Part shown: positions 34,798 through 44,923 of the stretch, piece by piece
Position numbering within the stretch: the first letter of the stretch is position 1
How the letters are laid out: every line of letters begins with the position of its first letter
Assembly (NCBI GenBank): GCA_963971305.1
Contig: OZ020307.1
Span: 50,155,702 to 50,219,701 of the forward strand
Length of the DNA: 64,000 bases
Direction of reading: 5' to 3'
From: Arcuatula senhousia
Taxonomy: Eukaryota; Mollusca; Bivalvia; Mytilida; Mytilidae
Notes under the pieces: generated by a model
Told to the model about the DNA's origin: nothing
What the model saw: only the letters and a program-made list of their open reading frames with translations
Databases searched by the model: none
Translations under genes and position numbers: made by a program

Positions 34798-34978
34798 TCA
34801 TGAGGTTGGGTAAATATAAAATTTATTTTTAGTTCGATTGAGTTTGCGCACTCTGTCTAATCTTGATCGTGCTGATGTTTTATCCGCCATTTTCTTACAC
34901 ATTTCTGAAGCGACCTTGGCTCCCCTATCTATGATCTCCCCTGCCTTCAGTGAAGTTGAAGAAAAATAATGTTTTAAC
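34798..34978 (-). CDS. Orphan 3' terminal exon of an unidentified gene
   Basis: A strong acceptor (TTATTATTTCAG on the - strand) opens an exon that ends in TGA at 34800-34798. Its 60 codons read LKHYFSSTSLKAGEIIDRGA, then KVASEMCKKMADKTSARSRL and DRVRKLNRTKNKFYIYPTS. The peptide is charged and probably helical, and its composition is coding-like. I do not recognise the family and cannot link it to other exons; the next upstream exon would lie beyond the MULE at 35456 or inside the sequence just before it. Confidence 0.4.
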
Positions 34979-35447
34979 CTGAAATAATAACAATGACTAG
35001 GAAAAAGAAGGTATAAATTGTACATTTAAAAGTTCAAATGTTGAATATCAAACTGACATTTTGCACACAATTAAGCACATGTAAAGTCAAAATCTAATAA
35101 CTAGGATGACAAAATTATCAGACTGACCAATCACACACACAATCATACAGAACATAATCTTGCTCCTTAATTGAATATTTTGTTAGTGATATTGTCAATT
35201 TTCTATGCATGTACATAAAGAAAAACTACCAATTAATATGAGATATGACATTGCCCTAAAAGCACCAGAAAAATAACAAAATAAAATCCATTCCAGCGAG
35301 ATAATATATAATTAAATAATGGACAATGTGATAGTAATAATCACAAATTTTCTGCACATGTGCAGACTTTTTCCAAAAGATCCAAATGGAGAAGAAAGTT
35401 TTTCATGCATCATATTTTTGATCTCTTTCAATTTGGCAAACTCTGTA
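34979..35447. other. Sequence between the orphan exon and the MULE
   Basis: AT-rich. On the - strand at about 35442-35340, behind a TACAG acceptor, a frame reads FAKLKEIKNMMHEKLSSPFG and onward, but the only donors are weak and phase with the next exon is unsatisfactory. Confidence 0.3.
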
Positions 35448-35455
35448 CATTAGGC
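35448..35455 (+). repeat. 8-bp target-site duplication, left side of the MULE
   Basis: CATTAGGC here and again at 40707-40714, directly outside both ends of the element. Confidence 0.75.
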
Positions 35456-35574
35456 GGTATCAGGACACTTCGGTACCTGGTCACCTCGGTACCTAGACGC
35501 TTCGGTACTGGCTTAGACATTTCGGTACTCGGTACTGGACAGTTCGGTACTAGGTATTGGACACTTCGGTACCG
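35456..35574 (+). repeat. Left terminal inverted repeat of the MULE, with tandem sub-repeats
   Basis: Six sub-repeats built on TTCGGTAC(C/T), spaced 16-23 bases apart. Repeated transposase-binding sites are a common reason for such structure in Mutator ends; that role is inferred here. Confidence 0.7.
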
Positions 35575-36235
35575 ACCCAAAAAAAATGAATATTGCAACA
35601 TTGGATAGTAATTTAATAATAATAAGTGTTAAACTTACGATTTTTATTGGTATTTTAAGGGTAATGAATGGTAAATTGAAAACTAGCGGACGTACACAAA
35701 GAAGTATGATTATGTATGACTATAATGGAAGTGAATATTTATGTTAGCTAGGATTAGTTTTTCAAATAGATTTTTTAGATCTGTTCATGTAAATATTTTT
35801 TTAATGATTGGCCGTTTATCTTTTTTTTTAATTCTGGTAACTAAATGAATATAATTTAATTGGTGGATATCACTTTTTTACTATTCAGTCATGAAGATCT
35901 CTTTTTGTCATTGTAAAATTAGTTCATTTTGGGTACATGTATCCTCTTTTATGGGGTCATTTTCTTTCTACATAATTTGAATAAGTTTCAAATGTCATAA
36001 ATCTGTTTTTAACAGATAACATTTTATGATTGTTATTGGATTAAATGGTTGTATGGCTTTGCTAATTGTGATCTGCTAATTGTGACCCCTATCATATGGC
36101 TTCTAATTGAGTAATAAAATTATAAGTGTTTAATGGGAGTAATTAATTGCATAATTGGATTGAAGGACTTGATCTAATCAGAAATTGATTGATTGTTTAT
36201 GAATAAAGGAAAGTAAACTATTTTATTTCAATACA

Positions 36236-37490
36236 TCTTTATTATACATCTACATCTACAAGTTACGAAGCGCCGTCTCCACTAGACTATACTGCTTCGG
36301 CGTGGGCAGTAAGAAAAAGTTATGAACTGATAAGACATAGAAAGTATAAAAGACCAACTGAGAAAAAGACAGAAATAAATAACAAGATAGAATCCAAATT
36401 GCGTTTTCAGCCCCTCAGACTAGACCAATCCGGCTACCGTAGCGGCCCCTGGGCATACACCCAACCGGCACAGCTCTAGTCCTCATAAGGACCTACTTAC
36501 AATTTGGAGGGCCCTAACAACTAGAAAGAGAGTGTGGACAGCCCCCGCTTGAAGGATACCAAGTCGGGGGTCTCAGCTACAGCTGCTGGTAGTAGGTTCC
36601 AGTTCAGTATTGTCCTTGGAAAGAAACTGTACTTTAGGATGTCTATTCTAGTATGGTACTGCAGTATCTTCTTTGAGTTGTTGGATCTAGTTCGGGTGGA
36701 TGCTGGTGTTATGTAGTCTACTGATGGGATGTCGACTAGGTTGTTCATGATCTTGAAGAACATTACAAGTTGTATCTTGTTTCGTCTAGATTCTAGTGTC
36801 TCCCAGTGAAGTTGGCTAAGCATGTCTGTAACGCTACTGGTGTTCCTGTAGTCGTTGAATGCATACCTTGCTGCCCTTCTCTGTACCATTTCAAGTTTGT
36901 TGCTTGCCTGCTTGGTGTGTGGGTTCCATACTGATGCACAGTATTCTAGGTTTGGCCTTACTAAGGAGAAGTACGCTGCAGATTTGGTGTCTTTACTGCT
37001 GATCCTGAGATTTCTCTTTAGGAATCCTAACATGCTGTTGGCTTTCTTGATGGTTCTATCGATGTGGTGGTTCCATGATAGATTATGGTTCAGGTCTACT
37101 CCTAGGTACTTGGTGGTTTCTGCTGCTTTGAGTAGATGTCCTTTAAGATGATAGTCAAAGAGGATCGGTGTTCTGGATCTTGATACTCTTAAAACATTGC
37201 ACTTGTCTGGGTGGAATTGCATACCCCATTTGGATTCCCATGCAGCTAAATCAATTAGGTCTTGTTGTAGATCTTTACAATCGTTGGTGTTGTGTATCTT
37301 CCGATATACAATTGCATCATCAGCAAATAATCTAGTTCTGGATGTAACGCTATCAGGCAGGTCATTGATGAATATCAGGAATAGCAGAGGCCCAAGGACG
37401 GTTCCTTGGGGCACTCTGCTAACGACTGGTGCTCTGTCTGAGGTAGCTCCATCGACTATCACTTGCTGTGATCTGTTGGTAAGGAAGTCT
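36236..37490 (-). mobile_element. 5'-truncated CR1/Jockey-type LINE nested in the MULE
   Basis: Only the C-terminal half of the reverse transcriptase ORF is present, open from about 37490 to the stop at 36521. It starts FLTNRSQQVIVDGATSD and contains VPQGTVLGPLLFLIFINDLP, RLFADDAIVY (FADD box kept), KYLGVDLNHNLSWN, FSLVRPNLEYCASVWNPHT and ends with YSFFPRTILNWNLLP. It is about 1.25 kb long and in the same orientation as the other two LINEs. It resembles the copy at 23000-26060 more than the one at 27612-30614 but is a different family. It occupies the sequence between the MULE left end and the transposase stop. Confidence 0.85.
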
Positions 37491-37993
37491 ATGTCAACAA
37501 ACAATATACAAAGAAACAATAACAAAACAATGCCACCGTATATGAAATAATTATAAACTTAATACCTTATATTTTAATTTGTAATGAATCATAAAATATA
37601 GATCAAAATTTTAGATAAAGCACCAATTAGAAGATGAATTAGAAAATCAAAACAAAACATATATGACTAAATATTGAAAAAATAATTATAGTTTGCTTCG
37701 GAAGCAAGAGAGCATTATTAAACAACTTTTTATTAAATAAAAACATAAGAAAAGTTAAATTGAACCCATAAATATCATTACAGCACTATCATGATCACAA
37801 TACAATATTATTATTATTTACCCCATAAATATTTTATTTTATATTTAAACAATACTTTATTTAATCTATATAAGACCTTTTTATATTTACAAAAAGCACA
37901 AGTAAAATGTTCAAAGCACTATATTTATTTACAAAAACACAAGTAAAATGTTCAAAGCACTATTAACAGTTCAAACATAATAAATGTTCATTT

Positions 37994-40181
37994 TCACTCT
38001 GCTGGGGGGCTGTAGATTGCTGCACAACAGGATAACAGTCTGCTGGCAGAAATGTCTCTGTCTACGTAGCGGTTCCATAGCTGAAAAAGTTGACCCTGAA
38101 TCCTACGATAACTCTTACGCTGATAACGGCGTAGCTTTCCTTCGTTCACCATCCTTAGAACCATTGGAATTTCGGATGCCTCCTGAAAGAGTTCAGAAAC
38201 GAGAAGGTAGAACGGGACGGGTCCTCTGGTATTTACTCTGCAGTTTAGGTTGTTGTGCCAGCCCTCCACGTCGTTGTTGGTTCGAATACTGCACATGAAG
38301 ATAGTCCAGTTCTTGATGTCATACACGCCGTTGATCCATGTCGAGTAAACGTAATCCATTACTGGCTTAACATTGTCAGGAGCTCTGTTGTCAAGGGCCA
38401 TGAAAGCTTCTCTGATGTGCTCTTGTGGAAGGAACGGAAGAGCCATGACTTTTCTAAGGAAAGTGAAGACGTCCCCTTTACTGTTGTAGGCTGTCTGAAA
38501 GTATATAAAAATAAATTATATATATGTAACATTAAAAAATGTTCTCTATTTAATTCATTCTTTACTAGCATTACATTTAAAATGATGGTATAAATGTCTC
38601 ATGAGGCCATATTTTGGGAAAAAGGCATTCTATGTATAGGAACATTCAATAATTAAATTTAAAACAATATCTAAGAGTTGTGTAAACTTGCTGTATCCCT
38701 GTATATATTTTTATTATAATATCAAGAATCAAGTAACAAGTGCACTTTTATTTACCTGTAGACCATGCTCCTGGACTTTCCGAAAGACAGCCTGGGACCA
38801 GTGGAAGGCACAACCCTGTATGCTGTAGTCTGGAAAGCGCTGTATGAGTGCTTGCCACAGACCAATCTCGAAGTCAGCAACAAACCCTTCCAGGGCAATA
38901 CAGTCAGGGAGACATCTGTCAATGGCCCGTAGTACCTGAAAAATATAAAAAGAACTATAATTATTTCTTTAATTTAAAATGTTTAACTGCTGTATGCTCT
39001 TAATATCATAATCATATATTTTGTAAACAATTTTTGCTGGGAATTGTGTTGTGAATTTAGTTGTAATACAAGATACAAGATATTGTAATATTGACAACAT
39101 AAAAGTTTTCGTAGCTGTTTGTTCTGTTCAGTTATAGATGTTATGTACATTCATTCTACATCTCAATTTGAAATTAAAAAAAAATAATTTGATTAACATA
39201 CCTCATAATAGTCGTCTGTGCTTTTGCCTGACATGAAGACAAAGACCAGGGGGATCTGCTTCATTTCCTCTTCACTCTTGACGAATGCGTGGATACTGAA
39301 GAGCTGTTTAAAGGGTTTGTTGACAACCTTGAAGGTACCATCCATATACCAAGTCTTGGATTGGGCTAGGAGCTGGAGTTGGCGGTCAGTATAGAATAGT
39401 AGATGTCTTCTGTTACCAACAACTACATCATTCTGTAGAAAGTCTGGAGCATTTAAGTCTAGGAAGGCATCTTCAATCTAGAAATAAAAAATGAAATATT
39501 ATTACACTTTATTGGCTGAAAGGGAAGCCAAAACGTTAAGGCATAAACAAAAACCAGATTCAAAATAAACTTGAGCATGAAAATAGAATTACAGCTTTGC
39601 TATTTTAGTCTTATCTTTTCACTCTGTTGCAACTGATTCTGTTAATTCGGAAAAAAAATATTAACTGAAATATACGTACCTCAAAATTGAAATTTGTAGG
39701 GTCAGATGGGCGAAGATTTTTGCGTTCTCTGTTAGAAGCTCTAGTAAGGCTACTCTCTGAAGGACGGCTGGTTGGAGGAGCGTCAGGGTCACCAAACTCT
39801 CGTATTACGGACTTTACAATGTTTCCCGAAGACTGTCCAAAGGTTGCAACCTTGGCTCTAGATTTGACCTGCGAAAAGAAAGAATACATGGATAATAACA
39901 CGAACAGCCTGTCTGTAATCATCTCTAGATATGCCTATAAAATACAAAACGATTTCATACATAATGTGCTACAACGATTAATCAACTTTTATATATAAGT
40001 ATATGACACTTTTGTATTGCATTAATTAATTATTCCAAATATATATTTATTTTCTACAAAAATATATAAACTTACCTGTGTTGCAAGTACGATGCTGCCA
40101 TTGGGAGCAGATATCACATTGAACAGCCTCCTGTCTAGGTCGTACGTGGATGGCACACTGAATACACGGGTGGTCGTTCAT
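37994..40181 (-). CDS. MULE transposase with N-terminal zinc finger, spliced; FLYWCH part missing
   Basis: Exons on the - strand are 40181-40076, 39868-39680, 39477-39202, 38935-38756 and 38495-37994 (stop TGA). The last four join in phase 0. Visible catalytic features: first Asp in TWYMDGTFKVV, LFSIHAFVKS, second acidic site in GFVADFEIGLWQAL, the Cys/His pair in QGCAFHWSQAVF, and the catalytic Glu in RTNNDVEGWHNNLN. Exon 1 encodes a Cys/His zinc finger (CIQCAIHVRPRQEAVQCDIC then SQWQHRTC), typical of animal MULE proteins. It ends in phase 1, whereas exon 2 begins in phase 0, so direct joining of the finger frame gives a stop. Relatives carry a FLYWCH domain between these parts; here it is absent, so an internal exon has probably been lost. 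Exon 1 also has an alternative frame (RRLFNVISAPNGSIVLATQ) that joins in phase. Confidence 0.75.
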
Positions 40182-40582
40182 TGTGAAGAATGAATCTTGA
40201 TTTGGAGCCCCCCATCTTTATACTCTTTCTAGCTTGGGAACAATTTCTCAACTAAATTGAAGACTTGCAAGCCAGGGATCTGTACTTTGAAGTCTCAACA
40301 AAAGATTGATGATCAAAAGAAAAAATATATGATTATTTAATTAATTACAGATAATCAAATCACTCGTTAGATATAGTTAAAACTCATAATTAAACTAATT
40401 GTTATACCATAAAAACAGTATTGGTTCTAATTAAAAATCATCAAAAATAATTACAATTATCAAAGTGATAAAGCCGACATCCAACTTCCACTTAGTAATC
40501 AAACTTATTATATTGAATTTTATGACTGAAAATATAATTTATTTATAAAAAATAATGAAATAAAAAATTTATTTTTCAAGTA

Positions 40583-40706
40583 CCGAAATGACTAGTACCG
40601 AGTACCGAGGTGACTGGTACCGAGTACCGAGGTGACTAGTACCGAGTACCGAAGTGTCTTATTTAATCGGTACCAAGGTGACCAGGTACCGAAGTGACTA
40701 GGATTC
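40583..40706 (-). repeat. Right terminal inverted repeat of the MULE, with tandem sub-repeats
   Basis: The complement of the left end: GTACCGA(A/G)(A/G)TGACTAGTACCG-type units, six in number. The outermost 20 bases of the common core are identical to the left end. Confidence 0.7.
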
Positions 40707-40714
40707 CATTAGGC
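40707..40714 (+). repeat. 8-bp target-site duplication, right side of the MULE
   Basis: CATTAGGC, identical to 35448-35455. Confidence 0.75.
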
Positions 40715-41272
40715 CATAATTAAATAATTCCTAGATTCTCATCCAAATTTCTTGAAAATATGGCCATGGGGGGGGGGGAGGGCAAATTTGATTTTTTATC
40801 CATTTTGATAAAATATATTCTACCACTAAAAAGAATTTAAGCCAAATGTTAACAAAACTTCCCCTAAAGTGGAAATATTTTTTTTAAGGAGGCTGAAAAA
40901 ATGGGGGCAGGAAGGGATGAGAACTAGGATATTTTTTATTATGGGCTTAGTGAGCTTTGCTTCGCTTGCATATCGTTCTCATTTTGAATTGCACTTATAT
41001 AAGTTCAAATTTTAACAAGTTGACATAACACAACAAATGGGGAGAAGCTACCAAAAGGGGTAGCTACCCCTCAAATGGGTAACACTTTCACAAGAATTAA
41101 AAAAAAAAATTGAATAAAGATTTTTTTACTCAAGATGACATATATCTATAAAAGTGGAATTACTTCATTACTTAAAGTATCAAATTTAAAAAGATTATGG
41201 TTGGGTAAAATCTACACTTACCATGAATTATACTCATAAGATTCTTATTTTTCATAGATCTTTTTTTTTCAG
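40715..41272. other. AT-rich sequence upstream of the NAA60 coding exons
   Basis: It contains G-runs and A-runs but no exon that I can support. It ends in the acceptor TTTTTTTTTCAG (41261-41272) of the exon that carries the NAA60 start. Confidence 0.4.
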
Positions 41273-41367
41273 ATGTAGAATCACTAGAAATGACCAATCT
41301 AAAGCGACTACACCATTTACATAATTTGAAATGCCATGATCCATCTGTGTGAAATGACTTCAACAAT

Positions 41368-44300
41368 ATGAGTCAGGTTCTTACCATACAAAGGGAGATC
41401 CAGCTAAGATTTCTTTGCCCAGAGGATATTGATGAGGTCAAAAAACTTTGTACTGAATGGTTCCCAATTGAGTAAGTATAGAAGCAATGAAGGTACGTGA
41501 AAACATTCTTACCGACTCTTACAATAATATAGGCCTGTGGCTTCCTAAGGGTGCCTTTCAGTTAGCAAGGTCAGTTTAAAAGTGTCTGTAGTACCAAGAC
41601 ACAGATGACCTTGATAATGTTTTGACCTTGATCATGGTTTCACTCTTTGAGTGATATGACAAATTTCAACACAATTATGCAGGATGAAAGCAATGTTAAA
41701 AAGTTTAAATGAGGGTTCTATACATCCGAGCTTAACCATAACAATTGACATACTGACCTTTTTACCTTGACCTTGGCCTTGAAACAACTTTGATATCTTT
41801 CATTGGTTTTCTAGAAATGATAGAGTACAAGACATTTGATTTTGATTTGTATTTTATGAATGTAACTGGAAATTATCAAAAGTTTCATGTTTCTGATGGT
41901 GCTGGCAAATGAGACCTACTTTACATTTTTTAACTCTTACCATAATTATTTATTCATTGTACAAAATACATGCAATGCATTTTCTTTTAGTTGTTCTTTC
42001 TTTTCTTTCTAGATACCCTGACACCTGGTACCAAGAGATAACATCTAGTCCTAAATTCTACTCCTTGGCAGCAACTTTTCAGTCAAAGATCGTTGGCATT
42101 GTTGTGGCTGAAGTCAAACTTCTGTCCTCCATCAACAAAGAGGTATATCATATATGTATAAGAAATAGAAAAGTATCTTCTTTGTCCAGATTTGAATGGT
42201 GGGCGCCAGTCAAGTATTAGCAAGAAAAATATTTTCTCAGTGACTACTTATTGCAGTGGTAAGATATTTCATATGCAGCAACCAATATTGTGGGATACAA
42301 CTTTAGGCCTGTTGCTTATCTACTTCCTGTTTAACAAAAAACGGACCATTCAAGTTTCAGACCCAATTTTGAATTTAAAATTTGAGGAGTACAGGATTCA
42401 TTAACATGGTAACTGAATTTAAACATATTTTAAAGTTGATTGTTTGACAACCTTGAAATAAAATTGAGTAATACATGATAAAGAGATGTGGAATAAGTGT
42501 ATGCAACACAACCAACATTAAAGAAACGACAATTTAAAAAATTCACTATGGAAAACAGCCAGCAGTCTTTAACATGACCAGAGGTCACTGCTTGCTGTCT
42601 GACATTGGCCTAAGACTAAAAAAAAACAATACATAAGATTCAAACAAATCTCCAGATAATCAACGAAAGACCCATTTCTGGACATAAAAAAAAACAAAAA
42701 AACAGATCGTTGACAGGGACAAACAAAAGCTTTGACAAGGATTCCTGGCTTAGGACAGGCACATATAAAATGTGGAGGGGTTAAACTAGTTTTTTGGGGC
42801 CCAACCTTTCCCATATTGTTAATCTTGTACAAAGCACAAAAAATAACACACTTTAAAAATCAAATCAATAAAAGTTCAATTCACCAAGAGAGAACCTGTG
42901 ACAATAGTACTATACGAGAACAACGAGACGAAAAGGAAGTTTCTTGAGAACACTCACAGTTACCTACAGCTAGCTAAAAAGCATTTATCGACTGATGTAA
43001 AAAAATCAAACATATCGATTCTAAATCCAACATAACATTTCAAACATCTAATGATTTAGTATTATATCATTTCACAAAGCCGACATATTTGATCGGTGTC
43101 ATGCTTAAAAACAATACAAATATTCAAAAGGTAAAAGATTAATGTTTTAGAGTTACTATCAAGTATTACATTTATATTTTTTAAGACTGAGTTTTGAAGT
43201 AAGATCTAATGAAAGCTTGAAAAAGTTATTAAAAGACAAATAATTTTTTGTTATCTTTTGCAGGATGCTGATATACTTGGGCCACAGTTTCCTCAGACAT
43301 CACAAGTAGCCTATATTCTCAGTCTTGGAGTTGTGGTTGACTTCAGAAAACATGGGATAGGTACAAAATGTATATGAAAAAGAGTATAACAAACTATATC
43401 AAACTTGATTATGTTGCCTGAATTGTGTAATAGAAGTGAAAAGCATAAAGCAGTATTCTTAAGTTTGCAATATCCATTGTCTGGAACCATAAAACATTCA
43501 AATCACATTTTATTAGGCAATTTCATTCCACTGTACAAACAAAATATGCCTGTTCATGTAGGGATGAAGTTGATCTCAAAGGTACATTTGTAGAAAAAGA
43601 AAATATTTGTTCAATGACATTTCTGAAAAAAGATAGCTTCATTTTACAGTGAAACACATCTTAACTGAACCATGAATACCTCAAGGACCTGTCTATACCA
43701 AACTGTATTATCAAAGTCTGTTCTTTATACTTTTATACATTTCTAACTTTTACAAACCCAATACCTGTATATACTGAGGGCTTTTCCAGAAAAAATGTAC
43801 AAGAGGGTTGGAACTCACCTTCCAATTATGGGTACCACCACCAGAATTTTAATAAATTTTAAAAAGCTCTTTAGCATTTAGAAACATGATTAACCTACTA
43901 CCAAGGAAATAAAAATCGAAGGGAATTCCGACCCCCTTTTTTCCTGGAAAAGTCCTGAGCAAATAATCATTAGTCCAAAGAGGTTTCACATACATGTATA
44001 TTAATGAGCATGGCAGATAGATTTTATCTTTTATTTCTGTTTCAGCCTCCTTACTTCTAGACAGTCTAATCCAAAGCCTAACAACCAAAGAAAGATACAA
44101 CTGTAAAGCTGTATATCTCCACGTCTTAGCCACTAACCAAATAGCCATCAGGTTTTATGAGAAACGCAGGTTCAAGGCTCATAGCTTCCTACCGTACTAC
44201 TACTCCATTCAGGGAAAACCACGAGATGCATATCTTTATGTGATTTATTTAAATGGAGGAAAAGCACCATGGTCACTCATATATCCTTTTATATACAAGA

Positions 44301-44923
44301 TGTTACTAGACTTCTGTAATCCTATATGGTTACAGTATATATAATGGGATGTGGAATTAGTGCACAGTACTTATAAAAAAAATCTGTGATAAAAAATATA
44401 ACACATCAGAGTTATAAATGGCCTTGTGCTGTTGATGTGGATTTTTGAAATGTTATAGTTTGCTGTGCTGTGATATTTTTGTAACCATGCTATTATGTGC
44501 ATTAGTGTGTTAACCATCTTAGTTAAAACTAGATTACCATATAACGGGTTAATTTCACAGTGGAAATTGCAAAAATAAATCCCCCCAAAATATCCATCTG
44601 ATGATAAACACACATATAAAATCTTATAAACATTCACAAGCCACAAAAATTAAACCAGCAAACATTTTCACATACTTGCGACACAAATAACCAGAAAATT
44701 TTACCCTTCAAAAATATTTTGATTTCTAATTTATGTAACATATTATGGTTTCCTTGTAGTCTTTTTTTTTTTCCTTAACTTTGTCACTGATTATATGATG
44801 AACTGTGGAGAAACATTGACAAAGTTACAACCCTGTGCTCTGCCAAGTAAAATCATCCGAGCGGTCAGGGGATGGATCTGTCGTCTACTTGCTGGAGCAA
44901 CATCAACTACTTATAATAGCTAG
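41368..44923 (+). CDS. NAA60: N-alpha-acetyltransferase 60 (Golgi-associated GNAT acetyltransferase)
   Basis: Five coding exons: 41368-41471, 42013-42142, 43264-43360, 44046-44280 and 44788-44923. They total 702 bp, 233 residues (human 242). The start ATG is the first in frame after an in-frame TGA at 41350; its exon begins at 41273 with 5' UTR. Family landmarks are REIQLRFLCPEDIDEVKKLC, WFPIEYPDTWYQEITS, the acetyl-CoA fold core QVAYILSLGVVVDFRKHGIG with the R-x-x-G-I/G-type loop, LLLDSLIQSL, AVYLHVLATNQIAIRFYEKR, LPYYYSIQG and WSLIDYMMN. Metazoan NAA60 acetylates N-termini of transmembrane proteins facing the cytosol and sits on Golgi membranes through its C-terminal helices. The last visible helices (LPSKIIRAVRGWICRLLAG) fit that anchor. 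The last intron is U12-type. Confidence 0.95.
42480..42960 (+). repeat. SINE-like interspersed repeat R, second site
   Basis: GAGATGTGGAATAAGTGTAT at 42483, ACATGACCAGAGGTCACTGC near 42573, a TTTGACAAGGATTCCTGGCT string and GGCACATATAAAATGTGG near 42759 follow the same order as at 32190-33020. It lies in an NAA60 intron. Confidence 0.5.
44281..44787 (+). other. U12-type AT-AC intron in NAA60
   Basis: The 5' splice site is ATATCCTTTT (44281-44290), the exact minor-spliceosome consensus. The 3' end has TTCCTTAACT (44771-44780), the exact U12 branch-site consensus, with its branch A about 9-10 bases before a terminal AC (44786-44787). Splicing here joins CTCAT to TGATTAT and gives W-S-L-I-D-Y, matching W-T-I-L-D-Y of human NAA60. 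Reading through would end at a stop at 44344 and lose the conserved C-terminus. The 507-bp intron also contains a decayed repeat R copy near 44341. Confidence 0.9.

Larger units (their letters stand above)
35456..40706 (-). mobile_element. Mutator-like DNA transposon (MULE), 5,251 bp
   Basis: The ends are inverted: inside the left duplication the + strand reads CACTTCGGTACCTGGTCACC (35465-35484), and the complement of the right end carries the same 20 bases. Each end holds about six imperfect 16-23 bp repeats of the (T/G)(C/A)AC(T/C)TCGGTAC type (35464-35574 and 40583-40698). An 8-bp direct repeat CATTAGGC flanks both ends, within the 8-11 bp range of Mutator elements. Inside lies a spliced MULE-type transposase gene on the - strand and a truncated LINE that must have inserted later. 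Without the LINE the element would be about 4 kb. Confidence 0.85.

Noticed and set aside
35340..35442. - strand exon FAKLKEIKNMMHEKL upstream of the orphan exon
   Set aside because: The acceptor is acceptable, but the donors are weak and phases do not join convincingly to 34978.
44281..44344. NAA60 ending at TAA 44344 by reading through exon 4
   Set aside because: The read-through tail is not conserved, whereas U12 splicing restores the family C-terminus through a codon inside the conserved WSLIDY motif.
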